This document shows, piece after piece, positions 1 through 8,271 of a stretch of DNA of 22,957 nucleotides. Source of the DNA: Alteromonas_E sp964230255 (GTDB taxonomy: Bacteria > Pseudomonadota > Gammaproteobacteria > Enterobacterales > Alteromonadaceae); assembly GCA_964230255.1 (NCBI GenBank), contig CAXRGW010000123.1:1-22957 (forward strand), written 5' to 3'. Under the pieces are notes generated by a model, which saw only the letters and a list, made by a program, of their open reading frames with translations, searched no databases and had not been told where the DNA came from. How positions within the stretch are numbered: the stretch's first letter is position 1; every line of letters starts with the position of its first letter. The position numbers were made by a program, and so were the translations under genes.

Positions 1-25
1 TTCGCTATAGAACTGTATTGGTAGC

Positions 26-931
26 ATGCAAAAATACGACATTAAGACGTTCCAGGGCCTCATTCTGGCTCTGCAAGACTATTGGGCCAGACAAGGCTGT
101 GTAATCATTCAACCTCTGGATATGGAAGTGGGTGCCGGGACTTTCCACCCAATGACATTCCTTCGCTCCTTAGGGCCAGAGCCTATTAGCAGTGCCTATG
201 TTCAACCCTGTCGTCGTCCTACTGATGGCCGTTATGGCGAAAACCCCAATCGCCTGCAGCATTACTATCAGTTCCAAGTGATGCTTAAACCATCGCCGGA
301 AAATATTCAGGAATTGTACCTCGACTCGTTAAAAGAACTTGGCTTCGACCCATTAGTTCACGATATCCGTTTCGTTGAGGATAACTGGGAGTCACCAACT
401 CTAGGTGCATGGGGCTTAGGCTGGGAAGTTTGGTTAAATGGTATGGAAGTTACCCAATTTACCTATTTCCAACAGGTTGGTGGTCTAGAGTGTAAGCCTG
501 TAACCGGTGAAATCACCTATGGGCTTGAACGTTTAGCGATGTATATTCAAGGTGTCGATAGTATCTACGATTTAGTTTGGACCAATGGTCCAATGGGAAC
601 TGTCACTTATGGTGATGTGTTCCACCAGAATGAAGTAGAGCAATCTACGTATAACTTTGAGTACGCAGATGTAAAAACCCTATTCCAACAGTTTGATGAT
701 TGTGAGGCTGCAAGCCAAATGTTGATCGAAAAAGGCTTGGCGTTGCCAGCTTATGAGCAGGTAATGAAGGCTTCTCACGCATTCAATTTACTCGATGCCC
801 GTCATGCGATCTCGGTTACCGAACGACAGCGCTATATTTTGCGTGTTCGCTCGCTAGCGAAAGCATGTGCAGAACAATATTACGCAAGCCGAGAAGCGCT
901 CGGTTTCCCAATGTGTCAGAAGGAGCAGTAA
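26..931 (+). CDS. glyQ: Glycyl-tRNA synthetase alpha subunit
   Basis: The alpha subunit of the heterotetrameric (alpha2beta2) bacterial class II glycyl-tRNA synthetase. It carries the aminoacylation core that activates glycine with ATP and charges tRNA-Gly in the cytoplasm. The 301-residue protein is full family length. It begins with the typical MQKYDIKTFQGLI stretch, followed by the highly conserved QPLDMEVGAGTFHP and QPCRRPTDGRYGENPNR segments (about residues 29-77) and EITYGLERLAMY (about 162-173). The ATG at 26 gives the family N-terminus; only 25 bases lie upstream, so its promoter is outside the window. Its TAA stop is immediately followed by the glyS ATG, as expected for subunits made in fixed ratio. 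The identification is secure; nothing is odd in the sequence. Confidence 0.98.
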   Translation: MQKYDIKTFQGLILALQDYWARQGCVIIQPLDMEVGAGTFHPMTFLRSLGPEPISSAYVQPCRRPTDGRYGENPNRLQHYYQFQVMLKPSPENIQELYLDSLKELGFDPLVHDIRFVEDNWESPTLGAWGLGWEVWLNGMEVTQFTYFQQVGGLECKPVTGEITYGLERLAMYIQGVDSIYDLVWTNGPMGTVTYGDVFHQNEVEQSTYNFEYADVKTLFQQFDDCEAASQMLIEKGLALPAYEQVMKASHAFNLLDARHAISVTERQRYILRVRSLAKACAEQYYASREALGFPMCQKEQ

Positions 932-3013
932 ATGATGCGTACGGAAACTCTATTAGTAGAAATTGGTACAGAAGAATTACCACCTAAAGCATTAAAATCC
1001 CTCGCTCAGGCCTTTGCTAGTGGCATGGAATCTGCGCTACAAGGTGCTGAACTTAGCTTTAACTCTGTTGCTTACTATGCTGCGCCTCGTCGTTTAGCGG
1101 TAGAAGTGCAAAATTTGGCTCAAACTCAGGCAGACAAAGTAATAGAAAAACGCGGCCCAGCGGTAAATGTCGCTTTTGATGAAGCAGGTAATCCTAGCCG
1201 TGCCGCTGAGGGCTGGGCACGCTCAAACGGGATTACTGTTGAACAAGCCGATCGTCTTGTGACCGGTAAGGGAGAGTGGCTGCTACATAAGGCTGAAGTT
1301 AAAGGCCAATCAATAAGCGCCCTACTACAAGAGCTTGTTGAAAAATCTTTGAGTAAGTTACCCATTCCAAAAGTTATGCGCTGGGGTGACTCAACTGCGC
1401 AGTTTATTCGTCCGGTTCATACTATATGCGCGTTTTACGGTGATGAATCCATTGCTATAAATTTGTTCGATAAGCAGTCTAGCAATGTACTACAAGGCCA
1501 TCGTTTCCACGGCAATGGCAAAGTAGAGATAGCGCACGCCGAAGAGTATGTATCAGCGTTAGAAAATGAATATGTATTAGCAGACTTCGGTCAGCGTCGC
1601 GATAAAGTCAAAAACGAGTTAGATCGCGTAGCACGAGAGCTTAATTTAACCGCAGATTATAACGATGATCTTCTTGATGAAATTGCATCCTTGGTAGAGT
1701 GGCCAGTTGTGATGCAGGCTACATTTGATGAGAGCTTTTTGGCGGTTCCCAAGGAAGCGTTAATCTACACCATGAAAGATGATCAAAAGTATGTGCCTCT
1801 ACTTGATGATTCTGGTGCCTTGGCTTCAACCTTTTTGTTTGTAGCAAATATTGAAAGTAGCGATCCTACTCAAGTTATTGAGGGTAATGAGCGTGTGATT
1901 CGTCCGCGCTTAGCTGATGCACAATTCTTCTTCGAGACAGATAAAAAGTCTACGCTAGAATCGCGTTTAGAATCACTGGCTACAGTCGTATTCCAAAAGC
2001 AGCTAGGTACATTAGCTGACAAGTCTCACCGCATAGCCAATGTTGCTGAGAAAGTTGCTGGGTTACTAGAAGCCAATACGCAACACGCAGCGCGCGCAGG
2101 ACTACTTTCTAAGACAGACTTGATGACTAATATGGTTATGGAGTTTCCAGATGTGCAAGGTGTCATGGGAATGCATTACGCCAACCATGATGGTGAGCAA
2201 CCTGAAGTCGCCAATGCATTGTTCGAGCAGTATTTACCTCGTTTCGCTGGCGATAACATTGCCACAAATCCAATCAGTGTTAGTGTCGCGTTAGCAGACA
2301 AACTCGATACATTGGTTGGCATATTTGGTATTGGCCAGTTGCCAAAAGGCGATAAAGATCCATTTGCGCTCAGACGCGCTGCGATTGGTGTTCTGCGTAC
2401 CATAATTGATAATGGCTTAAGCCTCGACTTAGAAGAGCTAGTAGCGCTAGCTCATGCTGAATTAGGCGACAAGTTAACAAACGATGACTGCCAGGCGCAA
2501 GTAATTGACTTTATGTTAGGCCGTTTTGCTGCAATGTATCAAGATCGTAGAATAAGCCCTGACGTTATCCAAGCCGTTGCTGCTAAACGCCCTACTCGGC
2601 CAACAGATTATGACGCCCGTGTAAATGCTGTTAGCGAGTTCAAAGGTAACGTTGCGGCTGAATCGTTAGCGGCGGCACATAAGCGGATCGCGAATATACT
2701 TAAGAAGAACAATGTTGACACAGCATTGCGTTGTGACTCAGAGTTCCTTGAACAAAGCGAAGAAACAGCGCTCTATGCGGCCATGCAGAACATTAAAGGC
2801 CGCCTCCATAAATTACATCAACAACGTGACTACTCAAATCTGCTGTCGGTTATTGCAGGTTTACGTGACGACGTAGATGCATTCTTCGATAATGTCATGG
2901 TTATGGCGGAAGAAGAGACAACACGTAACAATCGTTTAGGGCTACTCAACGAATTACGCTGGATGTTAGAAAGCGTAGCTGATATTAGTAAGCTAGTTGT
3001 AGCTAAAGGTTAA
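932..3013 (+). CDS. glyS: Glycyl-tRNA synthetase beta subunit
   Basis: The beta subunit of the tetrameric glycyl-tRNA synthetase, needed for tRNA-Gly recognition and full enzyme activity with GlyQ. At 693 residues it matches the usual length of about 690. The N-terminus (TETLLVEIGTEELPPKAL), the internal KRGPA and PKVMRWGD segments, the DPFALRRAAIGVLRTI motif and the C-terminal helical anticodon-binding-type region are all recognisable. The first ATG (932) abuts the glyQ stop with no gap; a second ATG follows at 935 and is equally possible. AGGAG at 921-925, inside the end of glyQ, is the ribosome-binding site and serves either start. This arrangement implies translational coupling. The downstream lipoprotein gene starts 4 nt after the stop, so the transcript probably continues to the terminator at 3545-3575. 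Confidence 0.98.
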   Translation: MMRTETLLVEIGTEELPPKALKSLAQAFASGMESALQGAELSFNSVAYYAAPRRLAVEVQNLAQTQADKVIEKRGPAVNVAFDEAGNPSRAAEGWARSNGITVEQADRLVTGKGEWLLHKAEVKGQSISALLQELVEKSLSKLPIPKVMRWGDSTAQFIRPVHTICAFYGDESIAINLFDKQSSNVLQGHRFHGNGKVEIAHAEEYVSALENEYVLADFGQRRDKVKNELDRVARELNLTADYNDDLLDEIASLVEWPVVMQATFDESFLAVPKEALIYTMKDDQKYVPLLDDSGALASTFLFVANIESSDPTQVIEGNERVIRPRLADAQFFFETDKKSTLESRLESLATVVFQKQLGTLADKSHRIANVAEKVAGLLEANTQHAARAGLLSKTDLMTNMVMEFPDVQGVMGMHYANHDGEQPEVANALFEQYLPRFAGDNIATNPISVSVALADKLDTLVGIFGIGQLPKGDKDPFALRRAAIGVLRTIIDNGLSLDLEELVALAHAELGDKLTNDDCQAQVIDFMLGRFAAMYQDRRISPDVIQAVAAKRPTRPTDYDARVNAVSEFKGNVAAESLAAAHKRIANILKKNNVDTALRCDSEFLEQSEETALYAAMQNIKGRLHKLHQQRDYSNLLSVIAGLRDDVDAFFDNVMVMAEEETTRNNRLGLLNELRWMLESVADISKLVVAKG

Positions 3014-3017
3014 TTGA

Positions 3018-3473
3018 ATGAGTAGTTTAAAAAAGTTGGCTTGTGCTAGCTTAGCTTTGTTCTTATCGGGATGTGCTAGCACGTCGATACTAGATGACTT
3101 CATCGCGCCAGAAAAACCAGAACTAAATCTATCTGAGTTGTATGCCGTGGGTAATTTCAATTGGTTTGAGATAGTACCGGAGCACAAGTTTGTCGAAGTC
3201 ACCAGTACACGGTACGTGACTGAATTAGAACTTATAGCCGATGGACAGCCTTACGATTTTCATTTAGCGGATCAGTATTGGACGCCGCATACTAAATGCG
3301 GCTATCAGGATGCGGTCCTTCATTTAGAATTAGATCAAGAGTACGAGCTCTATTGTGGTGGTGACTCTCAGAATGTCCAATTCACACCTAATCAAACGGG
3401 TCGTTTTGCGATTTGGATTGAAACCAGTGATAACGATGACTCTCGTTTAGTAATTAAGATTGTTCGTTTGTAA
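3018..3473 (+). CDS. Small outer-membrane lipoprotein of unknown function
   Basis: I do not recognise the family. The 151-residue protein has a classic lipoprotein signal: a charged N-terminus (SSLKK), a hydrophobic core, and the lipobox LSGC at residues 16-19, so Cys19 should be lipidated after signal peptidase II cleavage. Residues +2 and +3 are Ala-Ser rather than Asp, which by the usual Lol rule predicts the outer membrane. The mature part (about 132 residues) is acidic, with alternating polar/hydrophobic stretches suggesting a small beta-rich domain. Cys94 and Cys113 could form a disulfide in the periplasm. The gene begins 4 nt after glyS, with AAAGG (3004-3008) as a plausible Shine-Dalgarno inside glyS, so it is probably co-transcribed with glyQS. 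No functional link to tRNA charging is evident. Confidence 0.85.
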   Translation: MSSLKKLACASLALFLSGCASTSILDDFIAPEKPELNLSELYAVGNFNWFEIVPEHKFVEVTSTRYVTELELIADGQPYDFHLADQYWTPHTKCGYQDAVLHLELDQEYELYCGGDSQNVQFTPNQTGRFAIWIETSDNDDSRLVIKIVRL

Positions 3474-3544
3474 TCCTAAACAACCGAAACTCAATCCTAT
3501 AATTAATTAATAAATAAAAACGATTAACAAAGAGTATTTTAATT

Positions 3545-3575
3545 AAAAAAGCCGAAGTATTTACTTCGGCTTTTT
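3545..3575. terminator. Bidirectional intrinsic terminator between convergent genes
   Basis: A near-perfect hairpin with arms GCCGAAGTA (3551-3559) and TACTTCGGC (3562-3570) is flanked by AAAAAA (3545-3550) on the left and TTTTT (3571-3575) on the right. It reads as a rho-independent terminator on both strands, ending the glyQ-glyS-lipoprotein transcript and the convergent dnaA-dnaN-recF-gyrB transcript. Its position in the 130-bp gap between two convergent genes fits this role. Confidence 0.93.
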
Positions 3576-3603
3576 ATTAACTAATTCAATCAGAATAGTA
3601 TTT

Positions 3604-6021
3604 TTAAACGTCTAAGTTTTCCACATTTAACGCATTCTCTTCAATGAAAGCACGACGCGGCTCAACTTGATCACCCATTAAGGTAGTGAATAATTGGTCT
3701 GCGCCAATAGCGTCTTCAATGGTTACTTGCAACATCCTTCTACTTTCTGGATCCATTGTAGTTTCCCAAAGCTGCTCTGGGTTCATCTCACCCAAACCTT
3801 TGTATCGTTGGATATATTGACGATGTTTCGCTTCGGCCATTAACCAATCTAAAGCCTCTACAAAATTACTAACAGCCTGTTTACGTTCGCCTCTTTGGAC
3901 GTATGCGCTCTCTTCCATGATGCCGTTAATTGCCTTGTTAAGCTCAACTAACTTGGCGTATTCAGCACTTTCTACAAAATCAACGTCTATAACGTATTCG
4001 TAATCGATACCGTGCATACGCATGATGATCACAAGTTGATTACTCGAGTGCTCGATATCGTCACGGATTTCATGGGTAAAGGTTGCACCTTCATCATTGG
4101 CATCAAGATTTGCGATTAGGGCTTTAGCAAATCCTTCAAGCGCTGCTTTGTCTTTTAAACTACTCTTATCGATTGCATCAACATAAATCATGCTTTCTAG
4201 CAAAGAAGTAGGCATAACTCTATGCATTCGAGCAATCATTTTCTCAGTCGACTGATAAAGCTTTACAAGATTCTCAAGACCAACACCGCTAATGGCAGGA
4301 GCATTTGCACTTGTGTACAAAGATGAACCTTCAACAGCAATAGTAGTTAGATGTTGATTCAATGCATCATCGTCTTTTAGGTACTGCTCTTGTTTACCTT
4401 TCTTGATCTTATATAGCGGTGGCTGAGCGATATACACATAACCACGTTCAATAATTTCAGGCATTTGACGATAGAAGAAGGTTAACAACAATGTACGTAT
4501 ATGCGAGCCATCAACATCTGCATCGGTCATAATAATGATACTGTGGTAACGTAGCTTCTCTGGATCGTACTCATCTCTACCAATGCCACAACCCAATGCA
4601 GTTATCAGAGTCGCAACTTCTTGCGACGACAGCATTTTGTCAAAGCGTGCTTTTTCTACGTTTAGTATTTTACCTTTAAGTGGCAGTATTGCTTGATTCT
4701 TACGATTACGGCCCTGTTTAGCAGACCCTCCCGCAGAATCACCCTCCACTATATATAGCTCACTAAATGCCGGGTCTTTTTCCTGGCAATCAGCTAACTT
4801 ACCCGGCAAACCCGCTAAATCTAAAGCACCTTTACGACGAGTCATTTCACGCGCTTTCCGAGCTGCCTCTCGGGCTCGCGCAGCATCAATAATCTTGTTA
4901 GCAATAATCTTACTTTCTGCAGGGTTCTCTAATAGAAACTCTGCAAATTTTTCGCCCATTGTCGTTTCAACAGCCGATTTCACCTCAGACGAAACAAGCT
5001 TATCTTTGGTCTGTGAAGAGAATTTTGGATCAGGAACTTTAACGGATACAACAGCGGTCAAACCTTCACGCGCATCATCACCAGAAGCACTGGTTTTAGC
5101 TTTCTTGTTCAGCCCTTCTTTTTCCATGAAGTTGTTTAATGTACGTGTCAGCGCCGCTCTGAAACCGGCTAAGTGTGTGCCGCCATCACGTTGAGGAATA
5201 TTGTTGGTAAAACAAAATACATTTTCTTGGAAACCATCGTTCCATTGCATTGAAACTTCTACTGCAGTGCCGTCTTCCCGTTCAGTAGTGAAATGGAACA
5301 CCTTTTGGTGCACTGGTGTTTTGTTCTGATTGAGATATTCAATAAAGGCCTGAATACCACCTTCATACATAAAGTGGTCTTCTTTACCATCTCTTTCATC
5401 TTTAAGACGGATAGAGATACCAGAATTCAGAAATGATAATTCACGTAGACGCTTAGCTAAAATGTCATAATGAAACTCAGTTTGCGTGAAGGTATCGTGA
5501 CTCGGCCAGAAGCGTACCATGGTGCCTGTTTTATCAGTATCGCCAACAATCTCTAGAGGAGCTTGCGGTACACCATGATGATACTCTTGCTCATGCGTTT
5601 TGCCTTCGCGACGGATCCGTAATTTTAATTTACTAGATAAGGCATTTACTACGGAAACACCCACTCCGTGCAGTCCACCAGAAACTTTATATGAGTTATC
5701 GTCAAACTTACCACCAGCATTCAGAACGGTCATGATAACTTCAGCAGCTGAAACCCCCTCTTCAGGGTGCATAGCAGTTGGTATTCCACGGCCATCATCG
5801 GCTACCGATACTGAACCATCAGTGTGAATGTGAATTGTGATTTCACTACAGTGTCCAGCTAAAGCCTCGTCGATAGAGTTATCGACGACCTCAAACACCA
5901 TGTGGTGTAAACCTGTGCCATCATCAGTATCACCGATATACATTCCAGGTCTTTTTCTTACTGCGTCTAATCCTTTTAGAACCTTAATACTGGAAGAATC
6001 GTAACTGTTCTCTTCTGACAT
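3604..6021 (-). CDS. gyrB: DNA gyrase subunit B
   Basis: The ATPase subunit of DNA gyrase, which with GyrA introduces negative supercoils using ATP. The 805-residue length is that of the long gammaproteobacterial GyrB (E. coli 804), which has an insert in the C-terminal half. GHKL ATPase motifs are visible: EVVDNSIDEA (around 44-53, with the catalytic Glu and Mg-binding Asn), DDGRGIP (75-81) and GGLHGVG (115-121). The TOPRIM domain shows YIVEGDSAGGSAKQGRNR (near 423-440) and the metal-binding MTDADVDGSHI. The C-terminus has QRYKGLGEMNPEQLWETTMDPE. The ATG directly follows the recF TAG stop (zero gap), with GAGGAG about 7 nt upstream inside recF, so the genes are translationally coupled. It is the last gene of the dnaA-dnaN-recF-gyrB unit. 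Confidence 0.99.
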   Translation of the reverse strand: MSEENSYDSSSIKVLKGLDAVRKRPGMYIGDTDDGTGLHHMVFEVVDNSIDEALAGHCSEITIHIHTDGSVSVADDGRGIPTAMHPEEGVSAAEVIMTVLNAGGKFDDNSYKVSGGLHGVGVSVVNALSSKLKLRIRREGKTHEQEYHHGVPQAPLEIVGDTDKTGTMVRFWPSHDTFTQTEFHYDILAKRLRELSFLNSGISIRLKDERDGKEDHFMYEGGIQAFIEYLNQNKTPVHQKVFHFTTEREDGTAVEVSMQWNDGFQENVFCFTNNIPQRDGGTHLAGFRAALTRTLNNFMEKEGLNKKAKTSASGDDAREGLTAVVSVKVPDPKFSSQTKDKLVSSEVKSAVETTMGEKFAEFLLENPAESKIIANKIIDAARAREAARKAREMTRRKGALDLAGLPGKLADCQEKDPAFSELYIVEGDSAGGSAKQGRNRKNQAILPLKGKILNVEKARFDKMLSSQEVATLITALGCGIGRDEYDPEKLRYHSIIIMTDADVDGSHIRTLLLTFFYRQMPEIIERGYVYIAQPPLYKIKKGKQEQYLKDDDALNQHLTTIAVEGSSLYTSANAPAISGVGLENLVKLYQSTEKMIARMHRVMPTSLLESMIYVDAIDKSSLKDKAALEGFAKALIANLDANDEGATFTHEIRDDIEHSSNQLVIIMRMHGIDYEYVIDVDFVESAEYAKLVELNKAINGIMEESAYVQRGERKQAVSNFVEALDWLMAEAKHRQYIQRYKGLGEMNPEQLWETTMDPESRRMLQVTIEDAIGADQLFTTLMGDQVEPRRAFIEENALNVENLDV

Positions 6022-7134
6022 CTATTGCTCCTCTGTCACGCGGCCATGTTCCACGTGGAACACTTTTCTATTTGTTATGTGTGTTGGTTCAAACAATTGC
6101 TGCTTTTCTATCGCTGTAACGAATACCTGCGAAGCAGTATCTATTAGTTCATAAATAAATAGCTTGCGCTTATCTTCATCCAATTCAGCACCGATGTCGT
6201 CTAACAAGAAAAGACCTGATTGGCTCTTCTCTTTAAACAAATGTTTAGTCTGCGCAAGCTGAAGTGCAGCAACTAACATTCTAAGCTGACCTCTAGACAA
6301 AATTTCAACAGCGGCGATGCCACCTATTTTGATTTTAAAATCTGCTTTATGAGGACCATAACTGGTATAGCCATAGCGACGCTCTGAATCTTTACGCTGC
6401 AGCAAATAGTCTGCTAAAGAAACACTTGAATCCCAACCACTATAATACGACAAATCGAACGAAAACTCAGGTAAAAATTGCTTTGATATCGCTTTGAATA
6501 GGGGCTCAAAGGATTCCCAGTACGACTTTCTGTGTGCGTCTATGGTGATACCTAATACAGACAATTGATTCGTCCAATAATCGAGCTGAGAAGCGATTTC
6601 TGAACTCGTAGACCCCTTCGCTATTTGTATCGATTTAAGCAAAGCATTGCGTTGCCTAAGGACCTTTTGATAACTACGAGATAGCGCGGAGAATGAATGT
6701 TCCACGTGAAACAATCCCCAATCCAAGAATCTACGCCTAGCCCCTGGAGAGCCAATTAAAAGCTCAATACTCTGCGGTGTGAATATTTGTACTGGAACTA
6801 AAGCAGCCATATCAGAAACCCTGTTTGAACGCTCACCATTGATACTACATACAAACTGATCATCACCTGAACGTTGAAGGCCCACCGTCAAGGGATGATC
6901 ATCTTCCTGGACACACTTCGCAAAAATAGTGAAAGATGAATGCTCGTGCGCAATCGCATTGTTGGGTTTATTCGTCCGAAAAGAACGTCCAAACCCAATA
7001 AAATGAAGTGCTTCTAGAAGGGATGATTTACCGCTACCATTTGCCCCGAAAATCAGATTAAGTTCTGGTGAGGGACTTATAGTAACGGAATTTAAATTTC
7101 TGAAATTTGTAATTTGCAGCTGGCTCAGCTTCAT
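6022..7134 (-). CDS. recF: Recombination and gap-repair ATPase RecF
   Basis: An SMC/ABC-type ATPase that with RecO and RecR loads RecA onto single-strand gaps. The 370-residue protein is slightly longer than E. coli RecF (357). It opens MKLSQLQITNFRNL, with Walker A GANGSGKSS (30-38), GSPGARRRFLDWGLFH (128-143) and the Walker B/D-loop region FLLDDIGAELDEDKR. The start is 8 nt after dnaN and the stop abuts gyrB. Unusually, the coding sequence contains two parS-type ParB-binding palindromes (6047-6062 and 6698-6713). Each is read in the same frame as FHVEH (residues 142-146 and 359-363). The first lies in a conserved segment of the family. The second sits where E. coli RecF has, from my memory of that sequence, FTVEK, so local protein sequence appears adapted to the DNA site. 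Confidence 0.98.
   Translation of the reverse strand: MKLSQLQITNFRNLNSVTISPSPELNLIFGANGSGKSSLLEALHFIGFGRSFRTNKPNNAIAHEHSSFTIFAKCVQEDDHPLTVGLQRSGDDQFVCSINGERSNRVSDMAALVPVQIFTPQSIELLIGSPGARRRFLDWGLFHVEHSFSALSRSYQKVLRQRNALLKSIQIAKGSTSSEIASQLDYWTNQLSVLGITIDAHRKSYWESFEPLFKAISKQFLPEFSFDLSYYSGWDSSVSLADYLLQRKDSERRYGYTSYGPHKADFKIKIGGIAAVEILSRGQLRMLVAALQLAQTKHLFKEKSQSGLFLLDDIGAELDEDKRKLFIYELIDTASQVFVTAIEKQQLFEPTHITNRKVFHVEHGRVTEEQ
6047..6062. other. parS: parS centromere site (perfect palindrome) inside recF 3' end
   Basis: TGTTCCACGTGGAACA is a fully symmetric 16-bp palindrome that matches the known bacterial chromosomal parS consensus; the same form is known from Pseudomonas. ParB is encoded at 21416-22291. 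The site lies within the last codons of recF and encodes FHVEH there. Confidence 0.93.
6698..6713. other. parS: parS centromere site inside recF
   Basis: TGTTCCACGTGAAACA is identical to the classic Bacillus subtilis-type parS consensus, with one asymmetric base pair relative to the site at 6047. The two sites start 651 bp apart. It is read in the recF frame as FHVEH at residues 142-146, a conserved stretch of RecF. Confidence 0.93.
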
Positions 7135-7142
7135 AAGCTGAA

Positions 7143-8246
7143 TTAAAGCCTCATCGGCATGATTACATATTGGGCTGCGCTGTTACCTTCAGATTCGATT
7201 AACGCACTTGAATTACTATCTGACAAAGATATATGTACTTCGTCAGACTTTGCCGCGTTCAATACATCTATTAGATAAGCTACATTAAAGCCAATTTCTA
7301 AGTCTTCGCCATTGTAGTCAACATCTACAACCTCTTCCGCTTCTTCTTGCTCCGGATTATTAGCGGTTATCTTCAACTCACCACTAGCTAAATTTAATCG
7401 TACACCTTTGAACTTCTCGTTAGACAAGATTGCTGCACGTGAAAAGGTTTGTTTTAACAGTTCCTTATTGGACTTAACAACCTTATCACATTCTTTAGGA
7501 ACAACTCTACGGTAATCAGGAAAACGACCGTCGACTAATTTACTAGTAAAAATAAAGTCAGTAGAGAATATACGAATATGATTGGAACCAATTTGAATTT
7601 TTAGTCCTTTGTCGTCATCCTCAATTAGTCGTGTAATTTCTAACACGCCTTTGCGCGGGATAATCACTTGTCTAGAAGGAAGATTTAACCCTTCAAATTC
7701 AAGTTTGCAAAGGGCTAGACGATGTCCGTCCGTGGCAACAGTGCGCACTGTATTACCTTCTGTTTCCAGAGACATACCGTTTAAATAATAGCGTACGTCT
7801 TGCTGCGCCATCGAAAATGAAGTGCTATCAATAAGTTGCTTTAAGTCACTACGAGTAACTTCAAATTCTACTTCGCCGTCCCAGTCTTCTAGATTTGGGT
7901 AATCATTTGCCGATAGTGTTGACAATGAATAACGCCCGCGACCACTTCGAACGATTGCTTTACTGCCATCCATTTGAAAAACTACGTCGCTACCCTCATT
8001 TAAACCGCGGATAATATCTAATAATTTCTTAGCGGGAACGGTAGTTTCGCCTTCGCTGAAATCACCTTCTAACGCAACACTGGAAATTAACTCTACCTCT
8101 AAATCCGTACCGGTTAACCAAAGTGCGTCTTCACTAACTTTAATCAACACATTAGATAAAATCGGAAGAGTATGCCGACGTTCGACGGCACCAACGACTA
8201 GTTGTAATGGCTGAAGAAAATTTTCGCGGCTAATTGTGAATTTCAT
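7143..8246 (-). CDS. dnaN: DNA polymerase III beta sliding clamp
   Basis: The ring-shaped processivity clamp that tethers DNA polymerase III to the template. It also binds other factors, including Hda-type regulators of DnaA in related bacteria. The 367 residues match the family (E. coli 366). The start MKFTISRENFLQPLQLV, the AVERRHTLPILSNVLI segment, the RGRYSLSTLSANDYPNLE segment, TVATDGHRLALCKLE, the VDGRFPDYRRVVP loop and the C-terminal YVIMPMRL clamp-binding end are all characteristic. It lies 25 nt downstream of dnaA and 8 nt upstream of recF, so the four genes form one unit. The Shine-Dalgarno is weak (purine-rich GAGAAAAA about 14 nt upstream), consistent with coupling to dnaA translation. 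Identification is secure. Confidence 0.99.
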   Translation of the reverse strand: MKFTISRENFLQPLQLVVGAVERRHTLPILSNVLIKVSEDALWLTGTDLEVELISSVALEGDFSEGETTVPAKKLLDIIRGLNEGSDVVFQMDGSKAIVRSGRGRYSLSTLSANDYPNLEDWDGEVEFEVTRSDLKQLIDSTSFSMAQQDVRYYLNGMSLETEGNTVRTVATDGHRLALCKLEFEGLNLPSRQVIIPRKGVLEITRLIEDDDKGLKIQIGSNHIRIFSTDFIFTSKLVDGRFPDYRRVVPKECDKVVKSNKELLKQTFSRAAILSNEKFKGVRLNLASGELKITANNPEQEEAEEVVDVDYNGEDLEIGFNVAYLIDVLNAAKSDEVHISLSDSNSSALIESEGNSAAQYVIMPMRL

Positions 8247-8271
8247 TTATCGTTTTTCTCTATTGATAGCG

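Noticed and set aside
7431..7446. A CACGTGAAA core in dnaN resembling a third parS site.
   Set aside because: Only about 12 of 16 positions match and the outer arms are not symmetric, so it is best seen as chance.
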